Counted from the stretch's first letter, positions 1-10,407 are shown. The stretch is 64,000 nt of DNA from Thermoanaerobacter wiegelii Rt8.B1 (GCF_000147695.2 NC_015958.1:2277501-2341500); one strand, 5' to 3'. Notes: a model not told the origin generated them from the sequence alone. Numbers and translations: made by a program.

Positions 1-622
1 GAGGTACTAAAAGAGGCACTAGTCCTTTTGCCCTTTTTACTATATTGCCACTTTCAAAATCGGCTCCTCTTGCCATTTGAGCTTTCATGATTTTTTCTGC
101 TTCTTCTATTAATGTAGGTATAAATCTTAAAGCAATTGTCATCATCATTGCTAATTCATGAGCCGGTACCCCTATCCGACTAAAGGGTTTTAAAATATGC
201 TCTATTCCATCTGTCAAAGAGATAGGAGAAGTAGTTAAAGTAAGTAGTGAAGTACCGATAATCAAAAATATGAGTCTTAACCCCATAAATACAGCTAATC
301 GCAACCCACTAGTAGTAATTTTCAAGGGTCCTAAAGTATACAATATCGTTCCCCCAGGGGTAAAAAACATATTTAAACTCACCGTCAGTAAAAGAATTAT
401 AATAACTGGTCTTAATCCTTTTAAAATATAGCTACAAGGTATTTTTGAAATTGTTATTACCAAATAAAGGTAAAAAACTGCAAAAATGTAACCTGAAATT
501 TTATTTATAAAGAATATGGCCACTATAAATATAAAAGTGATAATTATTTTGATTCTCGGATCCAACTTATGAACTACCGAATCACCAGGGATATATTGCC
601 CAATAGTTATATTTCTAAACAT
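1..622 (-). CDS. ecfT: EcfT, ECF transporter membrane subunit (3' end cut by window)
   Basis: EcfT is the membrane scaffold of energy-coupling-factor importers; it links the EcfA1/EcfA2 ATPases to a vitamin- or metal-binding S component. About 207 codons are visible from the ATG at 622, and the frame is open to the window edge. Read by eye, the protein starts [10 protein letters not shown] and has hydrophobic segments near residues 24-40, 42-58, 70-87, 107-129 and 158-172, followed by the Ala-Arg-Gly coupling motif (QMARGAD) near residue 185. A GGGGG ribosome site lies 7 nt upstream. The start overlaps the ecfA2 stop by 8 nt, which suggests translational coupling. The substrate cannot be told, since S components are encoded elsewhere. 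Confidence 0.93.
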   Translation of the reverse strand, partial: MFRNITIGQYIPGDSVVHKLDPRIKIIITFIFIVAIFFINKISGYIFAVFYLYLVITISKIPCSYILKGLRPVIIILLLTVSLNMFFTPGGTILYTLGPLKITTSGLRLAVFMGLRLIFLIIGTSLLTLTTSPISLTDGIEHILKPFSRIGVPAHELAMMMTIALRFIPTLIEEAEKIMKAQMARGADFESGNIVKRAKGLVPLLVP

Positions 623-1475
623 TTTTAGTCCCCCTGAGATAACGAATTATATATTCCTTTGCTTCTTCAATTGTTAATATATCTTCTGGAATTGCTACGC
701 CTTTTTTTTGTAATTCTCTTGCGAGAGAAGTTATTTGTGGTACCCCTAATCCCATCTTTTCCAATTTTTCGGCTTCTCTAAATACCTCTCTTGGAGTTCC
801 AATAACTTCTATTCTTCCTTTGTTCATCACAATTATTTTATCTGCAAATCTAGCTATATCTTCCATGCTATGGGATACCAAAATTGTTATCATCTTATAT
901 TTATCGTGAATTTCTTTAATTTTGTTTAAAATCTCTTCCTTCCCCTTTGGATCAAGGCCTGCAGTAGGTTCATCTAATATCAAAATTTTAGGCTTCATCG
1001 CCAATATTCCTGCTATCGCAATCCTACGTTTTTGGCCACCTGATACTTCAAAAGGGGATTTATCTGCTAATTCTCTACTGATTCCAACAATATCCATTGC
1101 TTCATATACTCTTTTTTCAATTTCTTCTTCGCTAAGTCCCAAATTAGTAGGACCAAAGGCTATATCTTTAAAAATGGTTTCTTCAAAAAGTTGATATTCA
1201 GGATATTGAAAAACTAATCCTACTTCTTTTCGTACATCTTTCAAACTGACTTTATTGTCTGTTATATCTACTCCATTTATATATATTTTCCCTGAAGTGG
1301 GTTTTAAAAGCCCATTTAAATGTTGTATTAACGTAGATTTACCCGACCCTGTGTGCCCGATGATTCCCACGAACTCTTCATCCTGTATTTCAAAAGTAAC
1401 ATTATTTAAAGCAACAGTAGCATATGGCGTCCCTTCATTATACACAAAGCTTAAATTTTCTACTTTTATCGGCAT
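615..1475 (-). CDS. ecfA2: EcfA2, ECF transporter ATP-binding subunit 2
   Basis: Second of two ABC-type ATPases that power the ECF importer, acting at the inner face of the membrane as a heterodimer with EcfA1. The 286-residue protein has Walker [10 protein letters not shown] at residues 40-48, a Q-loop ([11 protein letters not shown]), the ABC signature VSGGQKRR near residue 144, Walker [13 protein letters not shown] and a switch histidine (VSHSMED). The order ecfA1-ecfA2-ecfT after rplQ is the usual Firmicute arrangement and fixes which ATPase this is. The start overlaps the ecfA1 stop region by 10 nt and its end overlaps ecfT by 8 nt, so the three genes form one unit. Confidence 0.95.
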   Translation of the reverse strand: MPIKVENLSFVYNEGTPYATVALNNVTFEIQDEEFVGIIGHTGSGKSTLIQHLNGLLKPTSGKIYINGVDITDNKVSLKDVRKEVGLVFQYPEYQLFEETIFKDIAFGPTNLGLSEEEIEKRVYEAMDIVGISRELADKSPFEVSGGQKRRIAIAGILAMKPKILILDEPTAGLDPKGKEEILNKIKEIHDKYKMITILVSHSMEDIARFADKIIVMNKGRIEVIGTPREVFREAEKLEKMGLGVPQITSLARELQKKGVAIPEDILTIEEAKEYIIRYLRGTKNV

Positions 1476-2299
1476 AAAAATTCCACCATTTCTTCTACTG
1501 TTAAAATATCTAAAGGGACGTCAAAGCCTTCTCTCTTCAATTGGTATGCCAACTCTGTAACTTGGGGCACACTAAGGCCAATCTTTTTTAAAAGAGCAAC
1601 TTCTTTAAATACTTCTTTAGGAGTACCATCTAACACTACTTTTCCATTATCCATTACAATAACTCTATCTGCATCTACTACTTCTTCCATAAAATGTGTT
1701 ATGAGTATTACAGTAATCCCATCTTCTTTGTTGAGCTTTTTTATGGTAGAAATGACTTCCCTTCTTCCTATTGGGTCAAGCATTGCCGTTGGCTCATCTA
1801 AAATTATGCACTCTGGCTTCATTGCAATTATCCCAGCAATGGCAACTCTTTGCTTTTGTCCACCTGAGAGCATGTGAGGAGGATAATCTTTGTATTCCCA
1901 CATACCTACCGCTTTAAGGGCGTATTCAACTCTTTCTCTTATTTCATCAGGTGGAATACCTAAATTTTCTGGGCCAAAAGCTACATCCTCTTCAACTATA
2001 GTAGCAACTATTTGATTATCTGGATTTTGAAAAACAAGCCCAGCAGTCTGTCTTATATCCCACAAATGATTTGTATCTTTGGTGTCCATTCCTTTTACTT
2101 GTACTTTTCCCTCTGTCGGCAATAAAAGTGCATTAAAGTGTTTAGCAAGTGTTGATTTACCTGACCCATTATGACCAATTATCCCTATAAACTGTCCTTT
2201 TTCAAACTGTAAATTTATATCCTTTAAAACTAGGTGTCGAGTTTGTTCTTCGGCATGATATTCAAAAGATAAATTTTGTGTAGTTATTATGTGTTCCAT
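1466..2299 (-). CDS. ecfA1: EcfA1, ECF transporter ATP-binding subunit 1
   Basis: First ATPase of the ECF importer. From the ATG at 2299 it has 277 residues, with Walker [10 protein letters not shown] near residue 42, Q-loop [10 protein letters not shown], signature LSGGQKQR, Walker [13 protein letters not shown] and switch histidine (ITHFMEE). The ATG was preferred to an in-frame GTG at 2308 because AAGAAGGTG sits at a normal distance from the ATG but abuts the GTG. The gene follows rplQ after a hairpin terminator (2342-2372), so readthrough from the ribosomal operon or an unrecognised promoter must drive it; I saw no clear promoter in the 82-nt gap. Confidence 0.94.
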   Translation of the reverse strand: MEHIITTQNLSFEYHAEEQTRHLVLKDINLQFEKGQFIGIIGHNGSGKSTLAKHFNALLLPTEGKVQVKGMDTKDTNHLWDIRQTAGLVFQNPDNQIVATIVEEDVAFGPENLGIPPDEIRERVEYALKAVGMWEYKDYPPHMLSGGQKQRVAIAGIIAMKPECIILDEPTAMLDPIGRREVISTIKKLNKEDGITVILITHFMEEVVDADRVIVMDNGKVVLDGTPKEVFKEVALLKKIGLSVPQVTELAYQLKREGFDVPLDILTVEEMVEFLCR

Positions 2300-2341
2300 T
2301 AAGGACACCTTCTTTTAAGTTAAACTCCTTTATGAAAAATA

Positions 2342-2372
2342 GGGATTAAGTTGCAGCACCAAACTTAACCCC
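2342..2372 (-). terminator. Intrinsic terminator after rplQ
   Basis: An 11-bp stem (GGGGTTAAGTT paired with AACTTAATCCC, one G-U pair) with a 9-nt loop is followed on the minus strand by TATTTTTCAT. It marks the end of the S10-spc-alpha ribosomal operon before the ecf genes. Confidence 0.75.
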
Positions 2373-2381
2373 TTCGATTGT

Positions 2382-2726
2382 TTACACTAATTCAATAATT
2401 ACTAATGGTGCGCCATCTCCTCTGCGAGGCCCAAGCTTTAAAATTCTCGTGTAACCACCTTGTCTGTCTTTGTATTTTGGTGCTATTTCGTCAAATAACT
2501 TCTTTACTACACTTTCATCTAAGATATAGGCTAAAGCCTGCCTTCTTGCGTGTAAATCGCCTCTTTTACCGAGAGTAATCATTTTTTCAGAAATGCTGCG
2601 AACCTCTTTTGCTCGTGCCTCTGTTGTAGTTATTCTACCATATTTCAAAAAGTCTGTGACTAAATTTCTAAGCATAGCCCTCCTCTGGTCAGAAGGACGG
2701 CCTAATTTTCTGTAACCCACCTTCAA
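2382..2726 (-). CDS. rplQ: 50S ribosomal protein L17
   Basis: Structural protein of the large ribosomal subunit, near the peptide exit tunnel. The 114-residue product begins [19 protein letters not shown], and the conserved [10 protein letters not shown] segment follows; the length is that of the compact bacterial form. It lies 7 nt after rpoA and is the last gene of the alpha operon, as in most Firmicutes. A hairpin terminator follows its stop. Confidence 0.97.
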   Translation of the reverse strand: MKVGYRKLGRPSDQRRAMLRNLVTDFLKYGRITTTEARAKEVRSISEKMITLGKRGDLHARRQALAYILDESVVKKLFDEIAPKYKDRQGGYTRILKLGPRRGDGAPLVIIELV

Positions 2727-2733
2727 CCCTCCT

Positions 2734-3681
2734 TTATTCGTCTGCCTTTTTTAAGCTAAGTCCTAATGCTTCGAGTTTTTGTTTAACCTCTTCTAAAGAT
2801 TTTTTACCCAAATTTCTGACCTTCATCATCTCTTCTTCTGTCTTTTGAGTGAGCTCTTGTACTGTATTTATTCCAGCTCTCTTTAAACAATTATAGGACC
2901 TAACAGACAAGTCTAATTCTTCAATTGTCATATCAAGAGGTTTCTCGACTTTTTTCTCAGGTTTGTCCACAAAAATATCTGAACTTTTGTATTCGCCAGT
3001 AAAAGATATAAACTTTTGAAAGTACTTAATCAACATATCAGAAGCCATACTAATAGCTTCTTTTGGCGTTATAGTTCCATTTGTCCATACTTCCAAAGTA
3101 AGTTTATCATAGTCTGTAACATGGCCTACACGAGTATTTTCTACATTGTAGCTTACCCTTTTTACTGGTGTAAAAATAGAATCAACTGGAATAACGCCTA
3201 TCGGTTGGTTAGGCTCTTTGTTTTTATCTGAAGGCACATAACCCTTTCCCTTGACAAACACAATCTCCATATGGAGTTTACCATCATCACTTAAAGTAGC
3301 TATATGATGGTCAGGGTTTAAAATTTCTATATCAGCACTGCCTTTTATATGACCTGCAGTAACTTCTCCTTTTCCTTCTACATCTATGCGCCCTACCACC
3401 GGTTCATCTGAATGCAATTTAACTGCCACTTCTTTAAGGTTAAGTATAATTTCTACTACATCCTCTTTAACTCCTGGTAGGGTTGAAAATTCATGCAATA
3501 CTCCATCTATTTTGACAGATTTAGGAGCAGCACCAGGAAGAGAGGACAAAAGTACTCTTCTTAAGGAATTCCCAAGAGTTATGCCATATCCTCTTTCTAA
3601 AGGCTCCACTACAAATTTCCCATACGTCCCATCTTCCGACTGCTCAACAATCTCTATTTTTGGTTCAATCATTTCAAACAC
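2734..3681 (-). CDS. rpoA: RNA polymerase subunit alpha
   Basis: Alpha subunit of RNA polymerase, which starts core assembly and contacts upstream DNA and activators. The 315-residue protein has the N-terminal dimerisation domain ([14 protein letters not shown] near residue 38), an acidic/lysine linker near residue 240, and a C-terminal helix-hairpin-helix domain ([23 protein letters not shown]). The start is GTG at 3681: AAAGGAGG lies 7 nt upstream, whereas the in-frame ATG at 3672 would be 16 nt away. It sits between rpsD and rplQ, the standard alpha-operon order. Confidence 0.97.
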   Translation of the reverse strand: MFEMIEPKIEIVEQSEDGTYGKFVVEPLERGYGITLGNSLRRVLLSSLPGAAPKSVKIDGVLHEFSTLPGVKEDVVEIILNLKEVAVKLHSDEPVVGRIDVEGKGEVTAGHIKGSADIEILNPDHHIATLSDDGKLHMEIVFVKGKGYVPSDKNKEPNQPIGVIPVDSIFTPVKRVSYNVENTRVGHVTDYDKLTLEVWTNGTITPKEAISMASDMLIKYFQKFISFTGEYKSSDIFVDKPEKKVEKPLDMTIEELDLSVRSYNCLKRAGINTVQELTQKTEEEMMKVRNLGKKSLEEVKQKLEALGLSLKKADE

Positions 3682-3728
3682 TGTGAACCCTCCTTTTAAC
3701 TGTTTTATGAGGGTAACCGATTATATCA

Positions 3729-4349
3729 TTACTTAGAATACAACTCAACAATCAAGTGCTCTTGGATAGGTAGATCTATGTGTTCTCTTCTTGGCAATGA
3801 AACTACTCTACCTTCAAAAGCATCTTTATTGAGTTCTAACCAATCAGGTACATTTCTTGATACTTCTAAATTATTCTTTATTAATTCCATTGAACGGCTC
3901 TTTTCCCTCACAGATATTACATCTCCTGGCTTTACTAAGAAAGATGGTATATCAACTTTCTTACCATTTACTTCTATATGACCATGGCTTACCAATTGTC
4001 TCGCTTGTGGCCGAGACGCTGCAAAGCCCAACCTATACACTACATTATCAAGACGTCTTTCTAAAAGTTGTAACAAATTTTCTCCTGTGATTCCTTTCAT
4101 TCTCTCTGCTTCTTCATAATATCTGACAAATTGTCTCTCTAAAACGCCATAGTACCTTTTGAGTTTTTGTTTTTCTCGTAGTTGCATGCCGTAGTTAGTG
4201 AGTTTTTTCTTTTCTTGTCCATGTTGTCCTGGTGCATATCCTCTTCTTGCAACAGGACATTTGTCTGTATAGCATTTATCTCCTTTTAAATATAATTTCA
4301 TGCCTTCTCTTCTGCACAATCTGCAAGTTGGTCCTATATATCTTCCCAT
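3729..4349 (-). CDS. rpsD: 30S ribosomal protein S4
   Basis: Primary 16S rRNA-binding protein that nucleates 30S assembly; in many bacteria it also represses its own operon. The 206-residue protein begins [16 protein letters not shown] and carries four N-terminal cysteines (C-x2-C near residues 9-12 and C-x4-C near 26-31), the zinc-binding C+ form. An S4 RNA-binding domain follows ([19 protein letters not shown] near residue 100). It lies 12 nt after rpsK and 47 nt before rpoA. Confidence 0.97.
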   Translation of the reverse strand: MGRYIGPTCRLCRREGMKLYLKGDKCYTDKCPVARRGYAPGQHGQEKKKLTNYGMQLREKQKLKRYYGVLERQFVRYYEEAERMKGITGENLLQLLERRLDNVVYRLGFAASRPQARQLVSHGHIEVNGKKVDIPSFLVKPGDVISVREKSRSMELIKNNLEVSRNVPDWLELNKDAFEGRVVSLPRREHIDLPIQEHLIVELYSK

Positions 4350-4361
4350 AATCGCACCTCC

Positions 4362-4754
4362 TTATACTCTTCTCCTCTTAGGTGGTCTGCAGCCATTGTG
4401 AGGAATTGGAGTCACATCTTTTATAAGACTCACTTCAAGGCCAGCAGCCTGTAAAGCCCTTATTGCTGCTTCTCTACCTGCACCAGGTCCTTTAACATAA
4501 ACATCAACTGTTTTCATTCCATGATCCATTGCTGCCTTAGCTGCTGATTCTGCCGCCATTTGTGCTGCAAAGGGAGTTGATTTTCTTGAGCCTTTAAAGC
4601 CTATTGTACCAGCACTTGCCCAAGAAATTGTATTTCCAGCAGGATCCGTTATAGTCACAATGGTATTGTTAAACGTAGAATGAATATGGGCAATTCCTCT
4701 TTCTACGTGTTTTTTCTCGCGTTTTCTGCCAGCTCTTTTTACTCTTTTAGCCAT
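4362..4754 (-). CDS. rpsK: 30S ribosomal protein S11
   Basis: Platform protein of the small subunit, next to S7 at the E-site. The 130-residue sequence starts with a basic tail ([15 protein letters not shown]), then the family motif [16 protein letters not shown], and ends in the conserved [13 protein letters not shown]. Length and order (rpsM-rpsK-rpsD) are standard. A strong GGAGGGG-type ribosome site precedes the ATG. Confidence 0.97.
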   Translation of the reverse strand: MAKRVKRAGRKREKKHVERGIAHIHSTFNNTIVTITDPAGNTISWASAGTIGFKGSRKSTPFAAQMAAESAAKAAMDHGMKTVDVYVKGPGAGREAAIRALQAAGLEVSLIKDVTPIPHNGCRPPKRRRV

Positions 4755-4772
4755 TATTTCCCCTCCTTATTC

Positions 4773-5141
4773 TTACTTCTTCTTCTTAGCAACAGTTTTC
4801 CTTGGACCCTTTCTCGTTCTAGCATTAGTCCTTGTTCTTTGTCCTCTTACGGGTAGTCCTCTTTTATGCCTTATTCCTCTGTAGCATCCTATATCCATTA
4901 ACCTTTTGATGTTCATAGCAACTTCTTTTCTTAAGTCGCCTTCAACTTTGTATTCTTTATCAATTATCTCTCTCAATCTAGAAACTTCTTCTTCTGTTAA
5001 ATCCTTGACCCTTGTGTCTGGATTTACACCTGCTTTAGCAAGTATCTCATTTGAACGAGAACGGCCAATACCATATATATATGTCAAAGCTATTTCCACT
5101 CGTTTATCTCTTGGCAAGTCAACGCCTGCAATTCTCGCCAT
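4773..5141 (-). CDS. rpsM: 30S ribosomal protein S13
   Basis: Head protein of the 30S subunit that contacts P-site tRNA and the intersubunit bridge. From ATG 5141 it has 122 residues ([16 protein letters not shown]), a helix-two-turn-helix region ([13 protein letters not shown]) and the basic tail [17 protein letters not shown] that reaches the decoding site. The ATG at 5141 has AGGAGG 7 nt upstream; an in-frame GTG at 5147 is too close to it. It follows rpmJ by 11 nt. Confidence 0.97.
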   Translation of the reverse strand: MARIAGVDLPRDKRVEIALTYIYGIGRSRSNEILAKAGVNPDTRVKDLTEEEVSRLREIIDKEYKVEGDLRKEVAMNIKRLMDIGCYRGIRHKRGLPVRGQRTRTNARTRKGPRKTVAKKKK

Positions 5142-5152
5142 TTTCACACCTC

Positions 5153-5278
<126 letters not shown>

Positions 5279-5281
5279 TTA

Positions 5282-5500
5282 TCACTTTCCACGCCATACT
5301 ATTCTTCCACGACTCAAGTCATAAGGAGACAATTCTACTGTCACCCTGTCTCCTGGAAGTATTCGTATAAAATTCATTCTCAGTTTTCCGGATACATGGG
5401 CTAATACTTTATGCCCATTATCTAATTGTACTTGAAACATAGCATTTGGTAAAGCCTCTATCACTGTGCCCTCAACTTCAATAACATCATCTTTTGCCAA
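5282..5500 (-). CDS. infA: Translation initiation factor IF-1
   Basis: Single OB-fold S1-like protein that binds the 30S A-site during initiation and helps IF-2 and IF-3. The 72-residue sequence [19 protein letters not shown]... ending GRIVWRGK matches the family over its full length. It lies 24 nt after the KOW-domain gene and 15 nt before rpmJ, the typical spc-alpha junction of Gram-positive bacteria. Confidence 0.97.
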   Translation of the reverse strand: MAKDDVIEVEGTVIEALPNAMFQVQLDNGHKVLAHVSGKLRMNFIRILPGDRVTVELSPYDLSRGRIVWRGK

Positions 5501-5524
5501 GGATATCCATTCCTCCTTATTGAC

Positions 5525-5791
5525 TTAGGATTTATAAGGTTCTAAAAATTTTCTGATTTCTTCATTAGTTAATTTATCGCCCTTTTGAATTTTTTCTTTA
5601 ATCTGCCAAATCACGTCATTATATCTTTGAAGGTGTTTAAACTTTTTTTTCTTAGGTTTTTCTATCTTTCGAAGGTCCCCATCAGCTACAAGAACGTGTT
5701 GGTCATCAAACTTTCCTACAACTACAAAAACTCTGCCTTTGTCGCGACCTGCTTTGCTCCTCACTACCTGACCAATTTGCAAGTCTTCCAT
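5525..5791 (-). CDS. KOW-domain (L14e-like) RNA-binding protein
   Basis: An 88-residue protein starting MEDLQIGQVVRSKAGRDKG. Residues 5-35 form a KOW motif like that of archaeal/eukaryotic L14e, followed by a lysine-rich stretch (KPKKKKFKHLQ) and a helical tail. Such genes sit between map and infA in many Clostridia. Ribosome or RNA binding is inferred from the KOW motif and the location; no defined function is known to me. ATG 5791 was chosen over the in-frame GTG at 5803, which overlaps the AGAGGTG ribosome site. Confidence 0.85.
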   Translation of the reverse strand: MEDLQIGQVVRSKAGRDKGRVFVVVGKFDDQHVLVADGDLRKIEKPKKKKFKHLQRYNDVIWQIKEKIQKGDKLTNEEIRKFLEPYKS

Positions 5792-5806
5792 TAATAAATT
5801 CACCTC

Positions 5807-6553
5807 TTATAAAATGGTCAGTATTTCTGGGTCCCCATCCGTAATAACAATAGTATTTTCGTAATGGGCTGATAAACTGCCATCAACAGTCACTACTGTC
5901 CAATTATCTTCTAATGTTCTTACTGCATAATGTCCCGCATTTACCATCGGTTCTATAGCAAGGCACATACCTCTTTTTAATCTAGGCCCTCTTCCAGGGG
6001 GACCAAAATTAGGAATCTGTGGATCTTCATGCATTTTTATACCTATCCCATGTCCAACATATTCTCTTACTACTGAAAAGCCATGACTTTCTACATAAGT
6101 TTGTATTGCGTGAGAAATATCAGATAACCTATTCCCTTCTCTCGCGTATTTTATACCCTCAAAAAAACTATTTTTTGTGACCTCAATCAATTTTCGTGCT
6201 TCTTTCGATATATCTCCAACAGGAAAAGTTCTTGCTGCATCTGCATTATACCCTTTATAGGTAGCTCCAAGGTCTATACTTATAATATCGCCTTCTTTAA
6301 GTTTTCTTAAACTTGGTATCCCATGAACTACTTCTTCGTTTATTGAAGCGCAAATACTAGCAGGAAAACCGTATAAACCTTTGAAGGCAGGTTTACAGCC
6401 ATTTTTTATTATAAAGTCTTCTGCAATTCTATTAAGCTCTAACGTCGTAACTCCTGGCTTAATTGCCCTTTCTAAAACCTCAAAGAGATTTGCTATTACC
6501 TTGCCAGCTGTTCTCATCAAATCAATCTCATTTTTAGACTTGATATATATCAT
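5807..6553 (-). CDS. map: Methionine aminopeptidase, type I
   Basis: Dinuclear metallo-enzyme that removes the N-terminal methionine from nascent proteins. The 248-residue type Ia enzyme shows every metal ligand in context: aspartates in SIDLGATYKGYNADAARTF, the histidine in GHGIGIKMHED, glutamates in LAIEPMV and TLEDNWTVV, and the substrate-binding histidine in EVVHGIP. It has no N-terminal zinc-finger extension. Its ATG overlaps the adk stop by 4 nt (ATGA), so translation is probably coupled in the secY-adk-map block. Confidence 0.97.
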   Translation of the reverse strand: MIYIKSKNEIDLMRTAGKVIANLFEVLERAIKPGVTTLELNRIAEDFIIKNGCKPAFKGLYGFPASICASINEEVVHGIPSLRKLKEGDIISIDLGATYKGYNADAARTFPVGDISKEARKLIEVTKNSFFEGIKYAREGNRLSDISHAIQTYVESHGFSVVREYVGHGIGIKMHEDPQIPNFGPPGRGPRLKRGMCLAIEPMVNAGHYAVRTLEDNWTVVTVDGSLSAHYENTIVITDGDPEILTIL

Positions 6554-7203
6554 TTGCCTCTGTCTCCCAAAGCCTTTTTTATATCTTCAAATACTTCTTC
6601 TACCGATTTATTTCCATCAATATTCACTAAAATGTTTTTCTTTGTATAATACTCAATCAAAGGCTTAGTTTGACTTTCATAAACTTCTAGTCTTTTCACA
6701 ACTGATTCTAACTTATCGTCGGAACGCTGTATAAGTTTTGTGCTACATTTGTCACATACATTGTCAACTGCAGGAGGAGAAGTCTTTATGTGATAAGTAG
6801 CACCACAATTAGGACATACTCTCCTGCCAGTAATCCTTTCTATCAAAGCATCTTTCTCAACTTTAATGTTTAGAACGCAATCAAGATAGGTTCCTTTTTG
6901 CTGCAAAAATCTATCCAATTCTTCCGCTTGTGTTACATTTCTTGGATATCCGTCTAACAAAAACCCTTTTTGGCAATCATCTTTTTCTAATCTATCTTCC
7001 ACTATTTTATTCGTAACCTCATCGGGGACCAATAAGCCTTTGTCCATGTATTCTTTTGCTAGTTTCCCTAAGTCAGTATTATCTCTTAAATTTTGTCTAA
7101 AAATATCTCCTGTCGAAATATGAGGAATGTCAAACTCCTTAGCAATTTTCACAGCTTGTGTCCCTTTGCCAGCACCTGGGGGTCCTAAAAGTATTACTCT
7201 CAT
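6550..7203 (-). CDS. adk: Adenylate kinase
   Basis: Converts ATP + AMP to 2 ADP and keeps adenylate pools balanced in the cytosol. The 217-residue protein has the P-loop GPPGAGKGT at residues 7-15, the AMP-binding segment STGDIFRQN, and a long-form LID with four cysteines (CPNC...CDKC, near residues 130-153) that would hold structural zinc, as in Gram-positive and thermophilic enzymes. It sits between secY and map, its regular position in the spc operon. Confidence 0.97.
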   Translation of the reverse strand: MRVILLGPPGAGKGTQAVKIAKEFDIPHISTGDIFRQNLRDNTDLGKLAKEYMDKGLLVPDEVTNKIVEDRLEKDDCQKGFLLDGYPRNVTQAEELDRFLQQKGTYLDCVLNIKVEKDALIERITGRRVCPNCGATYHIKTSPPAVDNVCDKCSTKLIQRSDDKLESVVKRLEVYESQTKPLIEYYTKKNILVNIDGNKSVEEVFEDIKKALGDRGK

Positions 7204-7216
7204 AAATCCTCCCCCT

Positions 7217-8473
7217 TTATTTCAAAAATCCTTGATAGTTCCTCATGATAAGGTGTCCCTCAATTTGTTTCATAGTATCAAGTGCCACACCAACTGCTAT
7301 TAAAAGTGCTGTACCTCCAAAGTAAAGTTGTAACCCCGTTACATTCATTAAAATTACTGGCATTGTAGCAATAAATGCTAAGAATAATGCTCCTACAAAA
7401 GTAACTCTATTCAATACCCTTGTAAGATAGTCTGTAGTTGGTTTCCCTGGCCTTATTCCAGGAATAAATCCACCATATTTTTTTAAATTATCTGAGACAT
7501 CTACTGGATTGAAGATTACTGCTGTATAGAAATAAGTAAATCCTATTATCAATAATATATCTAAAATATTGTATATTAGCCCACTTGTGCTAAGCCATTT
7601 TTGCACAAAGTTGTAAAATGACGACCGTGGGAAAAAGGTTGCTAATTGTTGCGGAAACTGTAATAGTGAAAGAGCGAATATAATAGGAATAACCCCTGCC
7701 ATGTTTATTCTTATAGGAATGTGAGTACTTTGGCCACCATAAACTTTTCTGCCAACAACCCTTTTGGCATATTGCACCGGAATTCTTCTTTGCCCTTCTG
7801 TTGCTAGAATTATCAATACTATCATTATAAGCTCCGCAACTACAAAAGCAATAGCACCAAAAATATTAGCAGTACCTGCTTGAATATATTCACTTGTCAG
7901 ATATATCATGTTAGGAATCCTAGAAATTATCCCCGCAAAAATTATTAATGAACTTCCGTTGCCTATTCCATTTTCAGTAATTTTTTCACCTAACCACATC
8001 AGAAAAGCAGTACCTGCCGTCAAAGTTATAACAATGACCGTCAAGTTAAAAAATGTAGGATTGATAACTGCACTCTTTAGCCCAATTGTCATTCCTATAG
8101 CTTGTATCAAGGCAAGTACAACTGTTAAATATCTGGTATACTGAGCAATTTTCTTTCTTCCCTCTTCCCCTTCTTTTGCCATTTGTTCAAGAGAGGGAAT
8201 TGCTATTGTCAAAAGTTGCATTATAATTGAAGCGTTAATGTAAGGCACAATGCTCATGGCAAAAATCGTAAATTCTCGAAAAGCACCACCGGATATTATG
8301 TCAAAAAATCCGAACAATTGCCCTTGACCAAGTATTTGAGCAATCAGCTTTGGGTCAACTCCTGGCACAGGAATATGGGACCCTAATCTAAATATCACTA
8401 GCATTCCTAAAGTATAAAGTATCCTTTTCCTTATATCATCAACCTTCCAAGCATTGACAAGGGTTTGAAACAT
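7217..8473 (-). CDS. secY: Protein translocase subunit SecY
   Basis: Central channel of the Sec translocon in the cytoplasmic membrane, partner of SecE (32661-32858) and SecG. The 418-residue protein has about ten hydrophobic helices. Family landmarks are the N-terminal LVNAWKVDDIRKRILYTL, the plug region (FFDIISGGAF), the cytosolic loop with RRIPVQYAKR and GGQSTHIPIRIN, and the end QIEGHLIMRNYQGFLK. The start is 1 nt past the rplO stop, with its ribosome site (AGAGGTG) inside the rplO end. Confidence 0.97.
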   Translation of the reverse strand: MFQTLVNAWKVDDIRKRILYTLGMLVIFRLGSHIPVPGVDPKLIAQILGQGQLFGFFDIISGGAFREFTIFAMSIVPYINASIIMQLLTIAIPSLEQMAKEGEEGRKKIAQYTRYLTVVLALIQAIGMTIGLKSAVINPTFFNLTVIVITLTAGTAFLMWLGEKITENGIGNGSSLIIFAGIISRIPNMIYLTSEYIQAGTANIFGAIAFVVAELIMIVLIILATEGQRRIPVQYAKRVVGRKVYGGQSTHIPIRINMAGVIPIIFALSLLQFPQQLATFFPRSSFYNFVQKWLSTSGLIYNILDILLIIGFTYFYTAVIFNPVDVSDNLKKYGGFIPGIRPGKPTTDYLTRVLNRVTFVGALFLAFIATMPVILMNVTGLQLYFGGTALLIAVGVALDTMKQIEGHLIMRNYQGFLK

Positions 8474-8474
8474 T

Positions 8475-8918
8475 TTAAATCACCTCTGCCTTTCCCCCAA
8501 CGGCTTGTATTTTTTCAATGGCACTTTGACTGAATTTATGAGCCTTAACAGTGAATTTTTTGCTTAAATCTCCGTCACCTAATATCTTAACCCCATCTTT
8601 TACATCTTTAATTATACCACTTTCTATTAAAACTTCAGGAGTAATTACCGCTCCATCCTCAAACCTTTCTTCTAAAGTTCCAACATTTACAATTGCATAT
8701 TCTTTTTTGAATATGTTAGTAAAACCTCTTTTTGGGAGTCTTCTTGTAAGTGGCATTTGGCCTCCTTCAAAACCCGGACGCACTCCACCGCCACTTCTTG
8801 CTTTTTGCCCTTTTTGTCCTCTGCCTGAAGTTTTACCATGGCCAGAACCTATTCCTCTTCCTACTCTTTTTCTTTCACGTCGTGCTCCTTCAGCTGGTTT
8901 TAAATCGTGCAGTCTCAT
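8475..8918 (-). CDS. rplO: 50S ribosomal protein L15
   Basis: Late-assembly large-subunit protein that binds 23S rRNA through a long glycine/arginine-rich arm. From ATG 8918 it has 147 residues ([22 protein letters not shown]), and the arm [19 protein letters not shown] follows. An open frame reaches back to 8954, but the ATG at 8918 has GGAGG 8 nt upstream. The gene follows rpsE by only 28 nt, which leaves no room for rpmD. Confidence 0.97.
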   Translation of the reverse strand: MRLHDLKPAEGARRERKRVGRGIGSGHGKTSGRGQKGQKARSGGGVRPGFEGGQMPLTRRLPKRGFTNIFKKEYAIVNVGTLEERFEDGAVITPEVLIESGIIKDVKDGVKILGDGDLSKKFTVKAHKFSQSAIEKIQAVGGKAEVI

Positions 8919-8946
8919 CTTTGCACCTCCTATATTGCTTTTGTGT

Positions 8947-9450
8947 TTATTCAAACAGTTGGCTTACTGGAATTCCGCGTAATCTCGCTACTTCTTCTGC
9001 TGTTCTAAGTCTTTTTAACCCTTCAATTGTAGCATAAACCATATTAGTTGCATTAGAAGACCCAAGTGACTTAGTCAAAACGTCTTTTATGCCTGCAGAC
9101 TCTAACACTGCGCGAACAGGTCCTCCTGCAATAACACCAGTACCTTCTCTGGCAGGTTTCAAGAGTACTTTTCCAGCGCCAAATTCCCCTATGACTTCAT
9201 GAGGAATAGTAGTTCCTACAATTGGAACTTTAATTAAGTGTTTTTTTGCATCCTCTATAGCTTTTCTAATTGCATCTGGAATTTCTGCAGCTTTACCTCT
9301 TCCTACTCCTACATAGCCTTTATCGGCGTCTCCAACTACAACTGTGACGCTAAATCTAAAATTCTTACCGCCCTTCACAACTTTTGCAACACGATTTATG
9401 CTTACGACTCTTTCTTTTAAATCTAACTTTGTCCAATCAACTCGAGCCAT
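8947..9450 (-). CDS. rpsE: 30S ribosomal protein S5
   Basis: Small-subunit protein at the mRNA entry site that affects decoding accuracy. The 167-residue protein has the double-stranded-RNA-like S5 N-terminal domain ([19 protein letters not shown]) and the C-terminal domain ending [15 protein letters not shown]. It lies 15 nt after rplR. The next gene is rplO rather than rpmD. Confidence 0.97.
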   Translation of the reverse strand: MARVDWTKLDLKERVVSINRVAKVVKGGKNFRFSVTVVVGDADKGYVGVGRGKAAEIPDAIRKAIEDAKKHLIKVPIVGTTIPHEVIGEFGAGKVLLKPAREGTGVIAGGPVRAVLESAGIKDVLTKSLGSSNATNMVYATIEGLKRLRTAEEVARLRGIPVSQLFE

Positions 9451-9465
9451 TCATTTCCCTCCTTG

Positions 9466-9834
9466 TTAGAAATTTAATCCCGCTTGCCGTGCAGCATCAG
9501 CCAATTCTTTTACTACACCGTGATAAATATAGCCGCCCCTATCAAATACAACATCTTTTATGCCTTTTTCTAAAGCTCTCTTTGCAATCAGCTCTCCTAC
9601 CAATTTAGCAGACTGCTTATTTGCTCCTTTTGCAATACCTCTAAGTTCAGGATCTAACGTAGAAGCATGGACAAGAGTATGCCCTTTAGTATCATCGATA
9701 ATTTGCGCATAAATGTGTTTCAAACTTCTAAAAACATTAAGACGTGGTCTTTCTGGTGTTCCAAAAACTTTTTTTCTTACTCTTAAATGACGTCTTTTTC
9801 TTAATTCGTTCCTATTTGGTTTTGTAATCATCAT
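9466..9834 (-). CDS. rplR: 50S ribosomal protein L18
   Basis: 5S rRNA-binding protein of the central protuberance. The product of about 122 residues has the basic N-terminus ([18 protein letters not shown]) and conserved [20 protein letters not shown], ending in GLNF. Two adjacent in-frame ATGs (9834 and 9831) both lie within range of AAGGGGTGAG; the second gives the more usual spacing, so the start is uncertain by one residue. Confidence 0.96.
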   Translation of the reverse strand: MMITKPNRNELRKRRHLRVRKKVFGTPERPRLNVFRSLKHIYAQIIDDTKGHTLVHASTLDPELRGIAKGANKQSAKLVGELIAKRALEKGIKDVVFDRGGYIYHGVVKELADAARQAGLNF

Positions 9835-9842
9835 CTCACCCC

Positions 9843-10385
9843 TTACTTCTTACCAGTTTTACCTTCTTTTAATCTCACAACTTCTCCTGCATATCTTATA
9901 CCCTTGCCTTGATAAGCATCTGGTTCACGGACTCTTCTGATGTTTGCAGCAACTTGACCTACTTTTTCTTTATCGGCTCCTCTTACAATTATTTTGTTAT
10001 TACCTTCTACAACAATTTCAATCCCTGGCTCTTCTTCTATTTCTACCGGATGAGAGTATCCAACATTTAACACTAATTTCTTCCCTTGTTTTGCTGCACG
10101 ATATCCTATCCCTACAATCTCTAATGTTTTTTCAAAGCCTTGAGTTACGCCTTTTACCATATTTGCTATTATTGCTCTTGTAGTTCCGTGCATTGCTCTT
10201 TCTTCTTTATCGTCGCCATTTCGAGTTACAATTACTTGATTATCTTTTACTTCTATATTTACAATCGGCGGAAACTTTTTTTCTAAAGTGCCTTTTGTAC
10301 CTTTTACAGTTACTACATTATCAGGACTTACTTTAACTTCTACTCCCTTTGGTATTTCTATTGGCAATCTACCAATTCTAGACAC
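9843..10385 (-). CDS. rplF: 50S ribosomal protein L6
   Basis: Large-subunit protein near the factor-binding site, made of two similar alpha/beta domains. From a GTG start at 10385 it has 180 residues ([17 protein letters not shown], initiator Met). AAGGAGGTG lies 6 nt upstream; longer in-frame readings to 10439 lack this and run into rpsH. The C-terminal domain carries the family motif [23 protein letters not shown]. Confidence 0.96.
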   Translation of the reverse strand: MSRIGRLPIEIPKGVEVKVSPDNVVTVKGTKGTLEKKFPPIVNIEVKDNQVIVTRNGDDKEERAMHGTTRAIIANMVKGVTQGFEKTLEIVGIGYRAAKQGKKLVLNVGYSHPVEIEEEPGIEIVVEGNNKIIVRGADKEKVGQVAANIRRVREPDAYQGKGIRYAGEVVRLKEGKTGKK

Positions 10386-10407
10386 TGACCACACCTCCTT
10401 ATTAAAA

